Assembly: GCF_014204915.1 (NCBI RefSeq)
Contig: NZ_JACHMH010000001.1
Coordinates: forward strand, 8,767,501 to 8,831,500
Reading direction: 5' to 3'
Source: Crossiella cryophila
GTDB taxonomy: Bacteria; Actinomycetota; Actinomycetes; Mycobacteriales; Pseudonocardiaceae
DNA: 64,000 nt
Shown: in pieces, positions 8,601 through 16,515 of the stretch
Layout of the letters: each line of letters begins with the position of its first letter
Position numbering within the stretch: the stretch's first letter is position 1
The notes under the pieces: generated by a model
Database searches by the model: none
What the model was told of the DNA's origin: nothing
Seen by the model: the letters and a program-made list of their open reading frames with translations, nothing else
Program-made: the position numbers and the translations under genes

Positions 8601-10004
8601 GATCCACGCGCACCCCGGCCAGTGGATTCGAGCGTCGGTCCGAGGAACTCCTGCCTCGGCGGCTACGGTCCTCGGTCCGTGGCGTTCAGCCCGTCGGACA
8701 AGCATCTCGTCATGCTGTGCGACAACAAATGGCACCTGCTGAAGTACAACTCCGGGGCGATCGCCTCGGGCGCCTCGCAGGAGTTGGACGTGTTCCTGCG
8801 GCCAGGGCCGGTCGTGTTCGATCCCCAGGGCGGCAAGCAATTGCTCCAGGCCACCGCCAACGGCGTCTACGCCTGGGGACTGTCCAATCCGGACCAGCCA
8901 GGGGCGCTGGGGGCGTTGCCGTTGTCCTACCTGGCCGCGGGCGATCTTGTGTTCCGGTCCGACGGCCGACGGCGACTCGTCCTGTTGCAGGACGCGGTGT
9001 CCATCGGCCTGTGGGAGGTCACCGACCTGGCCCACCCGAAGATCGTCGGCACGATTCCCGTGCCCAGAAGGAACATCGCCATCGAGGCCGATCTCAGCCC
9101 GGACGGCGCGGTCATCGCCGCGGCAGAACTGGTCGATGACCAGCGGATGGTCCTCCGCCTGCGCGACACCAAGGCCCCCGGCCTGCCGGTACTGGGCACG
9201 ATCGAGGGAATCGCCAACGAGCTGCCGGAGGTGGAATTCCACCCGGCCAAGCCAATTCTCGCCGTGTCCGACCACAGCACCGGGCCGTACCCCAGACGCG
9301 CGCCGTCCGCGATCCGACTGTACGACATCGCCGATCCCCGGCGACCACGGCAGCTCACCTCGCTGCCGTTCGAGACCACCGATGTGGGGTTTTCCCCAGA
9401 CGGCACAACGCTGATCGCGGATGTCCGGATCGACGGGGCGCGTCAGTTGCTGGGCTGGGACCTCACCGACCCGGCGCGGCCGACCGAACTGTGGCGACTC
9501 CCCTTGCCCTCGGACGCGTCGGTTCCCACCTTCGGGATGCGGCCCGACGGCAAGCTGCTCGCGGTCTCGGCCAACAACGATCTGCGCCTGTGGCGGGTGG
9601 AGAACCGGCGGCCGGTCGGCGACCCGATCAGCGTGACCGCGATCAACTCGGCCGGGGGATCGCTGGCGTTCAGCCCGGACGGAACCCAGCTCGCGCTCTA
9701 CGTCCGGCACCGCGACAGCGAGAGTGCCGGGTACCGCCCTGAGGTGTGGAACGTGGCCAACCCCAGCCTCCCGCAACGCCAGTTCTACCTGCCGGGCAAG
9801 AAGATTGTCCTAATCGAGTCACTCACGTTCAGCCCTGACGGCCGGGTCCTCGCAGTCACCCGCTCCGGCGACTCAGTCGACTTCTGGAGCACCGACCCCG
9901 AGCACATCCTCGGCACCCTCTGCGACTCCGTCGGCGACCCGATCACCCAGCAGCAATGGGACCGCTACCTCCCCGGCCGCAGCTACGAACCCCCCTGCCG
10001 CTGA
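5643..10004 (+). CDS. Caspase-like / nSTAND1 NTPase / WD40 conflict effector
   Basis: The start is GTG 5643, overlapping the EACC1 stop; the open frame further upstream is only an out-of-frame extension. The 1453-residue protein has four parts. Residues 1-220 are a caspase-like peptidase with the His in FIGHG (His86) and the Cys in DCCFSG (Cys139). Residues 255-690 are a STAND NTPase opened by CPYPGLGAF, with Walker A GPSGSGKTS (Lys306) and Walker B LLVLIDQFEELF (Asp388). A single membrane helix lies near 697-719. The rest is a WD40-type beta-propeller array ending in the family-typical GRSYEPPC tail. Known relatives act as signal-sensing conflict or regulated-death ATPases: the propeller senses, the NTPase oligomerises and the protease executes. 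Anchoring through the membrane helix is inferred. Confidence 0.9.
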   Translation: MTGLAGAGVRVLLIGTGNHPGPTLTSVPSVEPTIADLRTALVERCGVEAEQVRVLLDPPDARAMALAVTAAAQRAETVLLVWFIGHGLLGPGGELYLAAGGTDRLVPGLAEHQALSFGTLRQALGASRAASVVVVLDCCFSGRASLGAAGPAFTLAPAHGMYLIGSAEQLALAPPEARHTAFTGAFLDLLTHGDPRGPHQLTLDAAYDAVFRAMRDRQRPLPRRQAGDRSGSLVLAPNPAAPAPSPDPVRPPDPGRCPYPGLGAFGVEDAGLFHGRDRMIAGLLAAVAEPGRAGLVALVGPSGSGKTSLLNAGLLAALHRDGLPGLPGSASWPVLRFTPGTSPLDRLAARLDAAPEAADLHADPAAAADLADRLLAERPGARLLVLIDQFEELFTLCPDPAERTAFLHAVHVLAEPSRGVVVFALRADFYGQAAAHPELLAALRDRQLLIEPMTAAELRAAIEAPATAAGLALDDGLADVILHELGTADSALPLLSHVLWATWRQRSGSRLTVRGYRASGGIAQAIATTAEQVYTELDEPGREAARRLLPRLVRVSPDSVDTARPVEFAALVHGLPDPAAAQQAINRLTAARLLTLDRDTARLSHEVLLRAWPRLREWVDTDRDWLHAHQQLSTDATAWDRADRDPSLLYRGNRLAALRGRAAESRTDTADLEPVLAEFMTASWDDERRGVRRRRRVTAFLAVLVLLASTGLIGAIVFQRQATQAQDRDLARYLATEAEAQRERQPGLAKQLSLLAYRIDAEAGRGAVLSSLHTPGVLNHGEPATDVVPSADGRVLAIATSDAILLRGADAPMRVSNRRTGLIALNRNGSVLAAAGQAESQTIRLWDRAKPDQPRELTAPGPVTALALGTDREILYAGTNSGEIAVWDLGDPAAPKPLPSLRGHTGFVDSLAVSAQRGLLASASADGQVKLWDASGGQLFSFAGKKISESDRKSPQPWHRVAFDPTGRLLATPGDLRAAPHLWQLDDPRAPRPVDSSVGPRNSCLGGYGPRSVAFSPSDKHLVMLCDNKWHLLKYNSGAIASGASQELDVFLRPGPVVFDPQGGKQLLQATANGVYAWGLSNPDQPGALGALPLSYLAAGDLVFRSDGRRRLVLLQDAVSIGLWEVTDLAHPKIVGTIPVPRRNIAIEADLSPDGAVIAAAELVDDQRMVLRLRDTKAPGLPVLGTIEGIANELPEVEFHPAKPILAVSDHSTGPYPRRAPSAIRLYDIADPRRPRQLTSLPFETTDVGFSPDGTTLIADVRIDGARQLLGWDLTDPARPTELWRLPLPSDASVPTFGMRPDGKLLAVSANNDLRLWRVENRRPVGDPISVTAINSAGGSLAFSPDGTQLALYVRHRDSESAGYRPEVWNVANPSLPQRQFYLPGKKIVLIESLTFSPDGRVLAVTRSGDSVDFWSTDPEHILGTLCDSVGDPITQQQWDRYLPGRSYEPPCR

Positions 10005-10024
10005 CACTGTCACCCACATCACCG

Positions 10025-10058
10025 TGGACACTCCGTCCAACCGTTGTACATTTTGTCC
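10025..10058 (+). promoter_or_regulatory. Probable leaderless promoter of the ridA operon
   Basis: A -35-like TGGACA (10025-10030) is separated by 16 bases from a -10-like TACATT (10047-10052). The ATG of the next gene begins seven bases after the -10 box, so transcription would start at or next to the start codon. No ribosome site is visible, which fits a leaderless mRNA. Confidence 0.45.
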
Positions 10059-10409
10059 ATGAGCGACGAACACCCCTACTCCACCGCCTTCCGCAGCGGC
10101 GACCTGGTCGCCGTGTCCGGCAGGCTCGGCGTCAGCGCGCCCGGCGTCCTGGTGCCCGGCGGCTTCACCGCCGAGTGCACGCAGGCGTTCGCGAACCTGG
10201 ACGAGGCCCTGACCTCGATGGGAGCGACGCGGGCTGACGTCGTCCAGGTGACCGCGTACCTGACCGACATCGCCGACCGGGACGGGCTCAACGCCGCCTT
10301 CGCCGGGTACTTCGGCGAGCCGCGACCGGCGCGGACCTGTGTCGGGGTGGCCTCGCTGCCCTACGGCGCCTGCGTGGAGATCGACGCGCTGGCCAGGGTC
10401 CGGGGATGA
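10059..10409 (+). CDS. RidA family enamine/imine deaminase
   Basis: The 116-residue protein is a RidA/YjgF/UK114 family member. It has VAVSGRLG near the N-terminus, the long helix ECTQAFANLDEALTSMG, VTAYLTDIADRDGLNAAFAGYF, and the C-terminal ARTCVGVASLPYGACVEID with the conserved Arg and Glu of the active pocket. RidA proteins hydrolyse reactive enamine or imine intermediates released by PLP-dependent dehydratases to the keto acid and ammonia. ATG 10059 fits the predicted leaderless promoter better than the in-frame TTG at 10044. The stop overlaps the next ATG (ATGA), and a PLP dehydratase is encoded two genes downstream, so it likely detoxifies that enzyme's product. Confidence 0.87.
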   Translation: MSDEHPYSTAFRSGDLVAVSGRLGVSAPGVLVPGGFTAECTQAFANLDEALTSMGATRADVVQVTAYLTDIADRDGLNAAFAGYFGEPRPARTCVGVASLPYGACVEIDALARVRG

Positions 10410-11041
10410 CCGGCGAGCGGGACGCGATCCTGGCCGCGCTGGAACCGGTGGTGGACGGGATCGTGGCGACCTTCGGGGAGTGCTGCGAGGTGGTGGTGCA
10501 CGACTTCCGGCGGCCGGAGAACTCGGTGGTGGCCATCGCGGGCAGTGTCACCGGGCGCAGTGTCGGCGGGGCGATGAGTGAGATCGGGATGGGGTTGCTC
10601 GCCCAGGGCGAGGCGGCCGAGGACCAGCTCAACTACATCACCAGGACCGCGGCCGGGAAGATGGTCAAGTCCTCCACGATGTTGTTGCGGGACAGCGAGA
10701 ATCTGGTGTTCGGCGCGCTGTGCGTGAACCTGGATCTCAGTGGGCTGACCCAGGTGCAGCAGTTGCTGGGCGGACTGGCCGGGGTGGCCGCGCCGGTGGC
10801 CACCACCACGTTCGGGGACGACATCGACCTGGTCATCGATTCCATTGTGGACAGTCGTCAGCTCGACCAGGGGCGGTCCTGGAACGAGTTGAGCCGGGAG
10901 GAACGGCTCGCGTTGTTCCGGGACCTGGAGCAGCGCGGGGTGTTCGCGGTGCGGCGGGCCGTGCCGCGGGTCGCCGCCCGACTGGGGATCTCCCGGGCCT
11001 CCGCCTACGCCTATCTCGCCGAGACCAAGGAGAACGCATGA
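10406..11041 (+). CDS. YheO/DauR-type PAS-HTH transcriptional regulator
   Basis: The 211-residue protein has an N-terminal YheO-like PAS domain (about 1-120; motifs CCEVVVHDF and a following NSVVAIAGSVTGR). A C-terminal DauR-type helix-turn-helix follows (about 165-208; LFRDLEQRGVFAVRRAVPRV then AARLGISRASAYAYL). DauR-like proteins repress amino-acid utilisation genes; the founding member controls D-arginine catabolism. It overlaps the ridA stop and the dehydratase start by four bases each, so the three genes form one translationally coupled operon. It probably senses the amino-acid substrate or product of the dehydratase. Effector and operator are not visible. Confidence 0.84.
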   Translation: MTGERDAILAALEPVVDGIVATFGECCEVVVHDFRRPENSVVAIAGSVTGRSVGGAMSEIGMGLLAQGEAAEDQLNYITRTAAGKMVKSSTMLLRDSENLVFGALCVNLDLSGLTQVQQLLGGLAGVAAPVATTTFGDDIDLVIDSIVDSRQLDQGRSWNELSREERLALFRDLEQRGVFAVRRAVPRVAARLGISRASAYAYLAETKENA

Positions 11042-11994
11042 GCACGTTGCCGGTTTCCCTCGCCGATGTCCGGGACGCGGCCGCGCGGCTGGCGGGAGTG
11101 GCGCATCGGACGCCGGTGCTGCGCTCGCGTCAGCTGGACGAGCTTGTCGGCGCCGAGGTGCACCTGAAGTGTGAGAACTTCCAGCGGATCGGGGCGTTCA
11201 AGTTCCGCGGCGCCTACAACGCGGTCTCACGGTTGTCCGAAGCCCAGCTGCGCAAGGGGATCGCGGCCTACTCCTCGGGCAACCACGCCCAGGCGGTCGC
11301 GCTGGCCGCGCGGGAGTTCGGCAGCACCGCGGTGATCCTGGTGCCTGAGGACACGCCACAGTCCAAAAAGGACGCCACCGCGGGTTACGGCGCGGAGCTG
11401 GTGACCTACGACCGGTTCACCGGGGACCGGGTGGCCATCGGGAACAAGCTGGCCGCGGATCGTGGCCTGGCGTTGATCCCACCGTACGAGCACCCGCACG
11501 TGATCGCCGGGCAGGGCACGGCCGCGCTGGAACTCCTGGATGAGGTGGCCGAGCTGGACACCGTGCTCACCCCGATCGGCGGCGGCGGGTTGATCGCGGG
11601 CAGCGCCACCGCGGCCAAGGGGATCTCGCCGGGGATCCGGGTGGTGGGCGTGGAACCCGAGGCCGGGGACGACACCCGGCGGTCCCTGCTGGCCGGGGAA
11701 CGGGTGCGGATCCCGGTGCCGCGCACCATCGCGGACGGGCAGGCGGCGGAGATCCCCGGTGAGCTGACCTTCTCCATCAACCGGCACCTGGTGGACGAGG
11801 TGGTGCTGGTCAGCGATGACGAGATCCGGGCGGCGATGCGATTCGCGTTCGAGCGCCTGAAGATCGTCCTGGAGCCAAGCGGCGCAACCCCGATCGCGGC
11901 ACTGCTCACCGGAAAACTGGCCGGGGCACGACGGGTAGGCGCGATCCTGTCCGGCGGCAACATCGCCCCAGAACGCTTCGCCACCCTGCTCTAA
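11038..11994 (+). CDS. Threonine/serine (or hydroxyaspartate) ammonia-lyase, PLP-dependent
   Basis: The 318-residue enzyme is a fold-type II PLP protein. The cofactor Lys is Lys55 in KFRGAYN, the phosphate loop is SSGNHAQ near residue 80, and the GGGGL motif lies near residue 184. The C-terminal SGGNI occurs where family members bind the pyridine nitrogen. It lacks the regulatory ACT domain of biosynthetic IlvA, and its length matches catabolic threonine/serine dehydratases, serine racemases and threo-3-hydroxyaspartate ammonia-lyases. Sequence alone does not separate these. Coupling to a RidA gene supports a dehydratase that releases a reactive enamine. The start is ATG 11038, inside the end of the regulator gene. 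A repeat array follows the stop. Confidence 0.85.
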   Translation: MSTLPVSLADVRDAAARLAGVAHRTPVLRSRQLDELVGAEVHLKCENFQRIGAFKFRGAYNAVSRLSEAQLRKGIAAYSSGNHAQAVALAAREFGSTAVILVPEDTPQSKKDATAGYGAELVTYDRFTGDRVAIGNKLAADRGLALIPPYEHPHVIAGQGTAALELLDEVAELDTVLTPIGGGGLIAGSATAAKGISPGIRVVGVEPEAGDDTRRSLLAGERVRIPVPRTIADGQAAEIPGELTFSINRHLVDEVVLVSDDEIRAAMRFAFERLKIVLEPSGATPIAALLTGKLAGARRVGAILSGGNIAPERFATLL

Positions 11995-12014
11995 CCAATC
12001 CACACCCCACCGCC

Positions 12015-12157
12015 GTGTTGGCCGTTCTCGTACGCAGTGTTGGCCGTTCTCGTACACAGTCTTGGCCGAACTGGTACACCCTCCGGCCAACACACCGTCC
12101 ATAACGGCCAACACACCGTCCAGTTCGGCCAACACACCGTACGAGAACGGCCAACAC
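12015..12157. repeat. Intergenic palindromic repeat array (copy A)
   Basis: Between two convergent genes lie about seven units of a 20-22 base repeat. Three run forward (GTGTTGGCCGTTCTCGTACG and variants, from 12015, 12037 and about 12059). Four run inverted (core CGGCCAACAC, near 12083, 12104, 12124 and 12146). The whole block can fold into one long hairpin. Its reverse complement matches the array at 36051-36171 with about four mismatches over 121 bases. It may act as a bidirectional terminator, but the high identity between copies points to recent spread or conversion. Confidence 0.85.
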
Positions 12158-12170
12158 GGTGGGTGCTTGG

Positions 12171-14915
12171 CTAGGTGTGGCGGCGGGCGATGCGGACGCG
12201 GCCGCGTACGCAGGCGAGGGCGACCAGGGCGGCGATGGCGGGCACCACCACCAGTACGAAGCCGATCACCGGCCAGGGCAGGACCAGCTCGTAGGGCAGG
12301 GCCACGGGGCCCTCGCGCCACATCCGGCGGGCGCCCTGGGCGGAGATCATCGCGGCGGGCAGGATGCCGACCAGCACGCCCAGCACGCTGCCCAGGCCGG
12401 AGATGATCAGGGACTGGGCCACGGCCAGGGCGCGGCGGGTACGCACGGTGGCGCCGACGGTGGCCAGCATGACCGAGTGCCGCTGGGTGTCGATCAGCGA
12501 GAGCACGGTGGCGGTGACCGCGGCGGTGGTGCTCAGCAACGCGGTGCAGGCCAGCAGCAGCAGGGCGAACAGCGCGGCCTCGCGGGTGTCGCCGCGTTCG
12601 ACGTAGCCGCTCAGCCCGGCGGCGCTGACCATCTCGCCGACCCGGTCCTGCTCGAACCCGCTCAGCCGCCGGTCCAGCTCGATGTCCAGCGCGCGCAACG
12701 ACACCGGCACGCCCAGCCGCTCCGCGGTCCGCGGTGGCAGCACCACCAGCGCCGACCCGACCTCGCTGTCCACGGCCATGGCGGGCAGCGCCAGTTCGTG
12801 ACTGCCCTGCGGGGTGTTCACCACGAACCGGGTGCGGCCGTCCTGCACGTACCGGGAGTCCAGCACCACCGCCTCGCCCCGCGCCAGCGCGGCCGCCGCG
12901 GCCGGGTCGTCGATCCCGCTGACCCGGCGCAGCAGTTCCGCGTCGCCGACCACCACCGCGCCCAGCAGCCGCCGGTGGTGCACGCAGTCCGGGCCGCCCG
13001 GCGGCAGCCACTGCTCCCTGGTCGTCCAGTCGGGGCCGCAGCCCGCCGAGGGGGCCATGGCCACCTCCACCGTGCGCGGGCAGCCACCGGCCCCGCAGGT
13101 GTCCCAGGCCCCGGGCAACGCGGTGACCTCGGCGAAGGAGCGGACCGGCAGGGCCTCGCCCAGGCTGTCCCGCAACACGTCCAGGCCGGCGGGCCGGGTG
13201 GCCGCGTCGGCGATGAGGACCGCGGCGTGCCGGTCCGGCAGGGTCGGCCAGTAGCGGCCGGAGGTGTAGGCGTTGCGGGTGGCGTCCAGGGTGTCCAGCG
13301 CGATGGTGCCGATCACCACCACCATCACCGCGGCGATCGCCGGCGCGCTGCGGGCGCGGTGACGGCCGAGTTCGCGCAGCGCGATCCGCACGCTCACCGG
13401 CAGCGCGGGCGCCAGCGAGGCGATCCGGCCGACCAGGGCCGGGAAGCAGCAGAACAGGCCGACGCTGATCAGCACCGTGGCCACCGGCACCAGTCCACGC
13501 CAGTCCAGGAAGAACGCCGCCGCCGCGGCCACCATCAGCCCGCTGAGCACCAGCGCGCCGCCCAGCACCGGGGTGACCCTGGAGGGCCGCCGGTCGCTGC
13601 GCCGCTCGGCCAGCAGCTGTCCGGCCCTGGTCCGCCCGGCCCGGACCGCGGGCACCACGGCCGCGGCCACCCCGGTGAACAGGCCCAGCGCGACCGGCAT
13701 CAGCAGATCGTCGAAGCCGACCTGGAACCGCCAGATCTGCGGCAGGTCGAAACGCAGGAACACCTCGATCAGCACCGCCGCCGCCCCGGTGCCGGCCAGG
13801 CAGCCCAGCACCGCGCCGCCCAGGCCCAGCAGCAATCCCCAGACCATCAGCAACAGCACCAGCTGGCCGCCGCTGGCCCCGTTGGCGGCCAGCGCGCCGA
13901 GCTGGCGGCGGCCCAGCCGGATGCCGACGGCGAACATCGCGCCGCCCAGCAGGATCACCTGCACCACGGCGATCCCGGCCAGCAGCATGCCCAGCCGCTC
14001 GCCGGTGGACTGGCTGCGGTCGTGCCCGCCGGTCAGGTCGTCGATGAGCAGGTCGTGGAAGCTGCGGTACGCGCCGGGCGGGTCGCCGGGCAGCGGGATC
14101 TTCTCCGGCGGTGGGGGCGCCAGCACCGCGCCGCGGGAGTACACCGCGAGCCCGTGTTCGTTGGCGGCGAGCACGCCCGCCCAGTCGATGTCCTTGTCCA
14201 CCAGCCACATCCGGCCGCCCAGCCGGGGCGCGTCGGCGGGCGCGGCCCGCAGCAGCTGCTCGTAGAGCGCGCCGGGCTGGGCGAAGAGCACCAGCTCACC
14301 GTGGTCACGGGTGGGCTGGGCCTCGCCGACGATGAGGAAGGACCGCCCGGCCGCGGGCACCGCCACGGTGGCGCCGAGGTCGATCCCGGCCCGGCGCAGG
14401 AACTCCGGCGAGGCGGCCACCTCGTCCGGGCCCTTGGGCGCCCGGCCGCGCAGCTGCTCGGTGATGCCGCGGGCCAGTGGGTGCGGGTAGTCCAGTTCTT
14501 GGAACTGGGTGCTCAGCCGGGTGGAGCCAGTCTGGGTGGTCAGCAGCGAGCGGGTCATGGTCAGCACCAGCGCGCCCGGCGGCAGCTCGGGCCGGGCCGC
14601 GTGCCGGTGCTCGGGCGTGCCCTCCGCCGGTGGCGCGGGACGCACCTGGGTGCCGTCCAGGTTCTGCAGGATCGGCACATCGCCGAAGCCGGCGTCGGTG
14701 ACCCTGGCCGCGGCCTGGCCGATGTTCTGCTCGATGGTGCGCCGGGGGTTGCCGCGCTGGGCGTCCGAGAGCACGTCGCTGAGCAGGGTCGCGGCCACCG
14801 GCACCGAGATCATCACGGCCAGCGCCAGGCTGGCGCCCTTGGTCGCGCTGATCCAGCGCAGCACCAAGCGGCACACCGCCCGCACCGCGGGCGGGGAGAA
14901 CACGCCGCCCCGCAC
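12171..14915 (-). CDS. FtsX/MacB-type ABC transporter permease
   Basis: The 914-residue membrane protein has an N-terminal helix (ASLALAVMISVPVAATLL), a large extracytoplasmic segment to about residue 300, and then a core of FtsX-type helices (VQVILLGGAMFAVGIRLG, VLLLMVWGLLLGLGGAVLG). A second soluble segment and three helices near the C-terminus follow (ALFALLLLACTALLSTTAAV, SLIISGLGSVLGVLVGI, VIGFVLVVVPAIAALVALAC). This duplicated FtsX layout is that of MacB/YtrF-like permeases, which move lipids, peptides or drugs or act mechanically on envelope enzymes. The start is GTG 14915 with GAGGGGG seven bases upstream. The usual ATPase gene is absent beside it, while a PadR regulator precedes it by 66 bases. 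Confidence 0.82.
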   Translation of the reverse strand: MRGGVFSPPAVRAVCRLVLRWISATKGASLALAVMISVPVAATLLSDVLSDAQRGNPRRTIEQNIGQAAARVTDAGFGDVPILQNLDGTQVRPAPPAEGTPEHRHAARPELPPGALVLTMTRSLLTTQTGSTRLSTQFQELDYPHPLARGITEQLRGRAPKGPDEVAASPEFLRRAGIDLGATVAVPAAGRSFLIVGEAQPTRDHGELVLFAQPGALYEQLLRAAPADAPRLGGRMWLVDKDIDWAGVLAANEHGLAVYSRGAVLAPPPPEKIPLPGDPPGAYRSFHDLLIDDLTGGHDRSQSTGERLGMLLAGIAVVQVILLGGAMFAVGIRLGRRQLGALAANGASGGQLVLLLMVWGLLLGLGGAVLGCLAGTGAAAVLIEVFLRFDLPQIWRFQVGFDDLLMPVALGLFTGVAAAVVPAVRAGRTRAGQLLAERRSDRRPSRVTPVLGGALVLSGLMVAAAAAFFLDWRGLVPVATVLISVGLFCCFPALVGRIASLAPALPVSVRIALRELGRHRARSAPAIAAVMVVVIGTIALDTLDATRNAYTSGRYWPTLPDRHAAVLIADAATRPAGLDVLRDSLGEALPVRSFAEVTALPGAWDTCGAGGCPRTVEVAMAPSAGCGPDWTTREQWLPPGGPDCVHHRRLLGAVVVGDAELLRRVSGIDDPAAAAALARGEAVVLDSRYVQDGRTRFVVNTPQGSHELALPAMAVDSEVGSALVVLPPRTAERLGVPVSLRALDIELDRRLSGFEQDRVGEMVSAAGLSGYVERGDTREAALFALLLLACTALLSTTAAVTATVLSLIDTQRHSVMLATVGATVRTRRALAVAQSLIISGLGSVLGVLVGILPAAMISAQGARRMWREGPVALPYELVLPWPVIGFVLVVVPAIAALVALACVRGRVRIARRHT

Positions 14916-14981
14916 CAGACCGCCCCCTCAGCAAAGGGTTACCGAACCTCAGCGGCAGTCTTCCGGTCGCGGCGGCTCAGG

Positions 14982-15578
14982 TCATCCTCCTACCCGCCCG
15001 GGTTCTGCCTGCTCGGCGGGCGCGGGTGCGGGGGCCGCCGAGGAACCGGCGGTCTCCACGGCCTGGGCACGCCGGGCCAGCCGCTGCTCGCACTGCTCCA
15101 GCCAGCGCACCTCGGCCTCGGCCTGGAACACCAGCGAGTCCAGCACCAGCAGCCAGGCCAGGTCCTCATCCGCGGATGCCTGCGCCTTGAGCCGGGTGTA
15201 GTTCTGCAGCACCCGCAGGGTGTGCAGCCGCTGCACCCGGACGATGCCGCGGGCGTCCACCCCGGGCAGCGCGGCCGCCAGGGCGATCTTGATGGCCAGC
15301 TCGTCGCGGGCGGGCGCGCCGCGGTCGACCGGGCTCTGCAGCCAGCGCTGCACCTCGCCGCGGCCACCGTGGGTCAGCCGGTAATAGATGTGTCCCTCGG
15401 CGTCCTGTCCGGCCGGTTCGACCAGATCATCGCGTTCGAGCCGCCCCAGGGTCGTGTAGACCTGCCCGATGTTGAGCGGCCAGGTGGATCCGGTACGCGT
15501 CTCGAACTCGGCGCGCAACTGGAAGCCGTACTTGGGTCCCTGCTGTAACAGGGCCAACAGCGCCTGGCGGATTGACAT
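14982..15578 (-). CDS. PadR family transcriptional regulator
   Basis: The 198-residue protein begins with the PadR winged-helix domain: MSIRQALLALLQQGPKYGFQL, QVYTTLGRLERDDLVE and the wing YYRLTHGGRGEVQRWL. A C-terminal helical dimerisation region follows (about 95-180), then a disordered Ala/Pro/Glu tail. PadR proteins commonly repress adjacent ABC exporters and are released by the transported compound. It sits directly upstream of the permease on the same strand, which fits this role. The divergent region to its right (15579-15767) is comparatively AT-rich and should carry its promoter. Confidence 0.88.
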   Translation of the reverse strand: MSIRQALLALLQQGPKYGFQLRAEFETRTGSTWPLNIGQVYTTLGRLERDDLVEPAGQDAEGHIYYRLTHGGRGEVQRWLQSPVDRGAPARDELAIKIALAAALPGVDARGIVRVQRLHTLRVLQNYTRLKAQASADEDLAWLLVLDSLVFQAEAEVRWLEQCEQRLARRAQAVETAGSSAAPAPAPAEQAEPGRVGG

Positions 15579-15767
15579 GACCCCGTAGGTACCATCTCCG
15601 CCCGCGCTTGTCGCCCCTCTGTGGAAATCTGGTTTGGACCAGTTGACCCGGCAGGCACCGGCACACCCAGGTCGAATTGAAGATTCAAAAGCGTCCGACC
15701 GGTCAATATATTGCGTATGTTAACGTTCGGCGACCCCGGTGCCACCGCCTGAATTCCCGAGGTTTCC

Positions 15768-16421
15768 ATGGCCAGCCCAGCCGTTGTCCGGGTATTCGTC
15801 ATCGATCCCCAACCGATTGTCGCCGCCGGTTTGCAGGCCGTGTTCACGCCGGTCGAGGACCTGGTGCTGCAGGGTGGCGCGACGTCATGGCGTACCGCGT
15901 ATCCCCAGTTCAGCCAGTGTCCTCCGGATGTCGTACTTCTGGAGCTGGCGACCTGCCTGGAAGACGGCCTCGGCCTGATCCGGCATCTTCGGGAATATCA
16001 CCCGGAGACCGAGGTGCTGGTGTTCACCGAGGAAGGCCGCCGGGTGCTGGCCGCATTGCGCGCGGGCGCGCGCGGTTTTCTGCTGAAATCGGCGAGCCGG
16101 GCCGAGCTGGTGGCCGCGGTGCGCCGGGCGCGGGCCGGGGTGGCCACCGTGTCACCAGACCTGCTGTGCCAACTGGTGGCCGAGGTTCAGCAGGACGGCA
16201 GCAGGCCAAAACTGTCGGAGCGGGAGCTGGAGGTGCTGCGGCTGGTGGCCGCCGGGCGGCGCACCGCCGAGATCGCCAAGGGCCTGTTCGTCAGCGAAGC
16301 CACCGTGAAGACCCACCTGCAGCGCAGTTTCGCCAAGCTCAAGGTGAACGGGCGGGTGGAGGCGGTGCGGGTGGCGGTGGCGGCCGGGCTGCTGGCAGGC
16401 CCGTTCGTGCAGGCCGACTGA
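15768..16421 (+). CDS. NarL/LuxR-type response regulator lacking the phospho-acceptor Asp
   Basis: The 217-residue protein has a receiver-like domain (5-125) and a LuxR helix-turn-helix (about 148-205; LSERELEVLRLVAAGRRTAE, then FVSEATVKTHLQRSFAKL). In the receiver the usual DVVLMD block reads DVVLLE, so the phosphorylation site is Glu59, and the acidic pair near the N-terminus is reduced to a single Asp (FVIDPQP). The conserved Lys in GFLLKSA remains. Such atypical receivers are usually not controlled by phosphotransfer, and no histidine kinase gene is near. Glu could mimic the phosphorylated state. It lies 94 bases upstream of tdh in the same direction and may regulate the threonine genes; that is inference. 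Confidence 0.85.
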   Translation: MASPAVVRVFVIDPQPIVAAGLQAVFTPVEDLVLQGGATSWRTAYPQFSQCPPDVVLLELATCLEDGLGLIRHLREYHPETEVLVFTEEGRRVLAALRAGARGFLLKSASRAELVAAVRRARAGVATVSPDLLCQLVAEVQQDGSRPKLSERELEVLRLVAAGRRTAEIAKGLFVSEATVKTHLQRSFAKLKVNGRVEAVRVAVAAGLLAGPFVQAD

Positions 16422-16515
16422 ATCCCCAGTTCAGTAATCGTCGATGGACGCATGCGCACGCGCGCACGAGACTTCCAGGCATCTCGCGCGTCCCTGAGTT
16501 CTCTGGAGTTGCCTG

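Noticed and set aside
11227-14208. Minus-strand open frame of 993 codons
   Set aside because: It is antisense to the dehydratase and a wrong frame of the permease; composition is Arg/Ala/Gly-rich with no domain.
12159-15548. Plus-strand open frame of 1129 codons
   Set aside because: It is the antisense shadow of the permease and PadR genes and starts in the repeat array.
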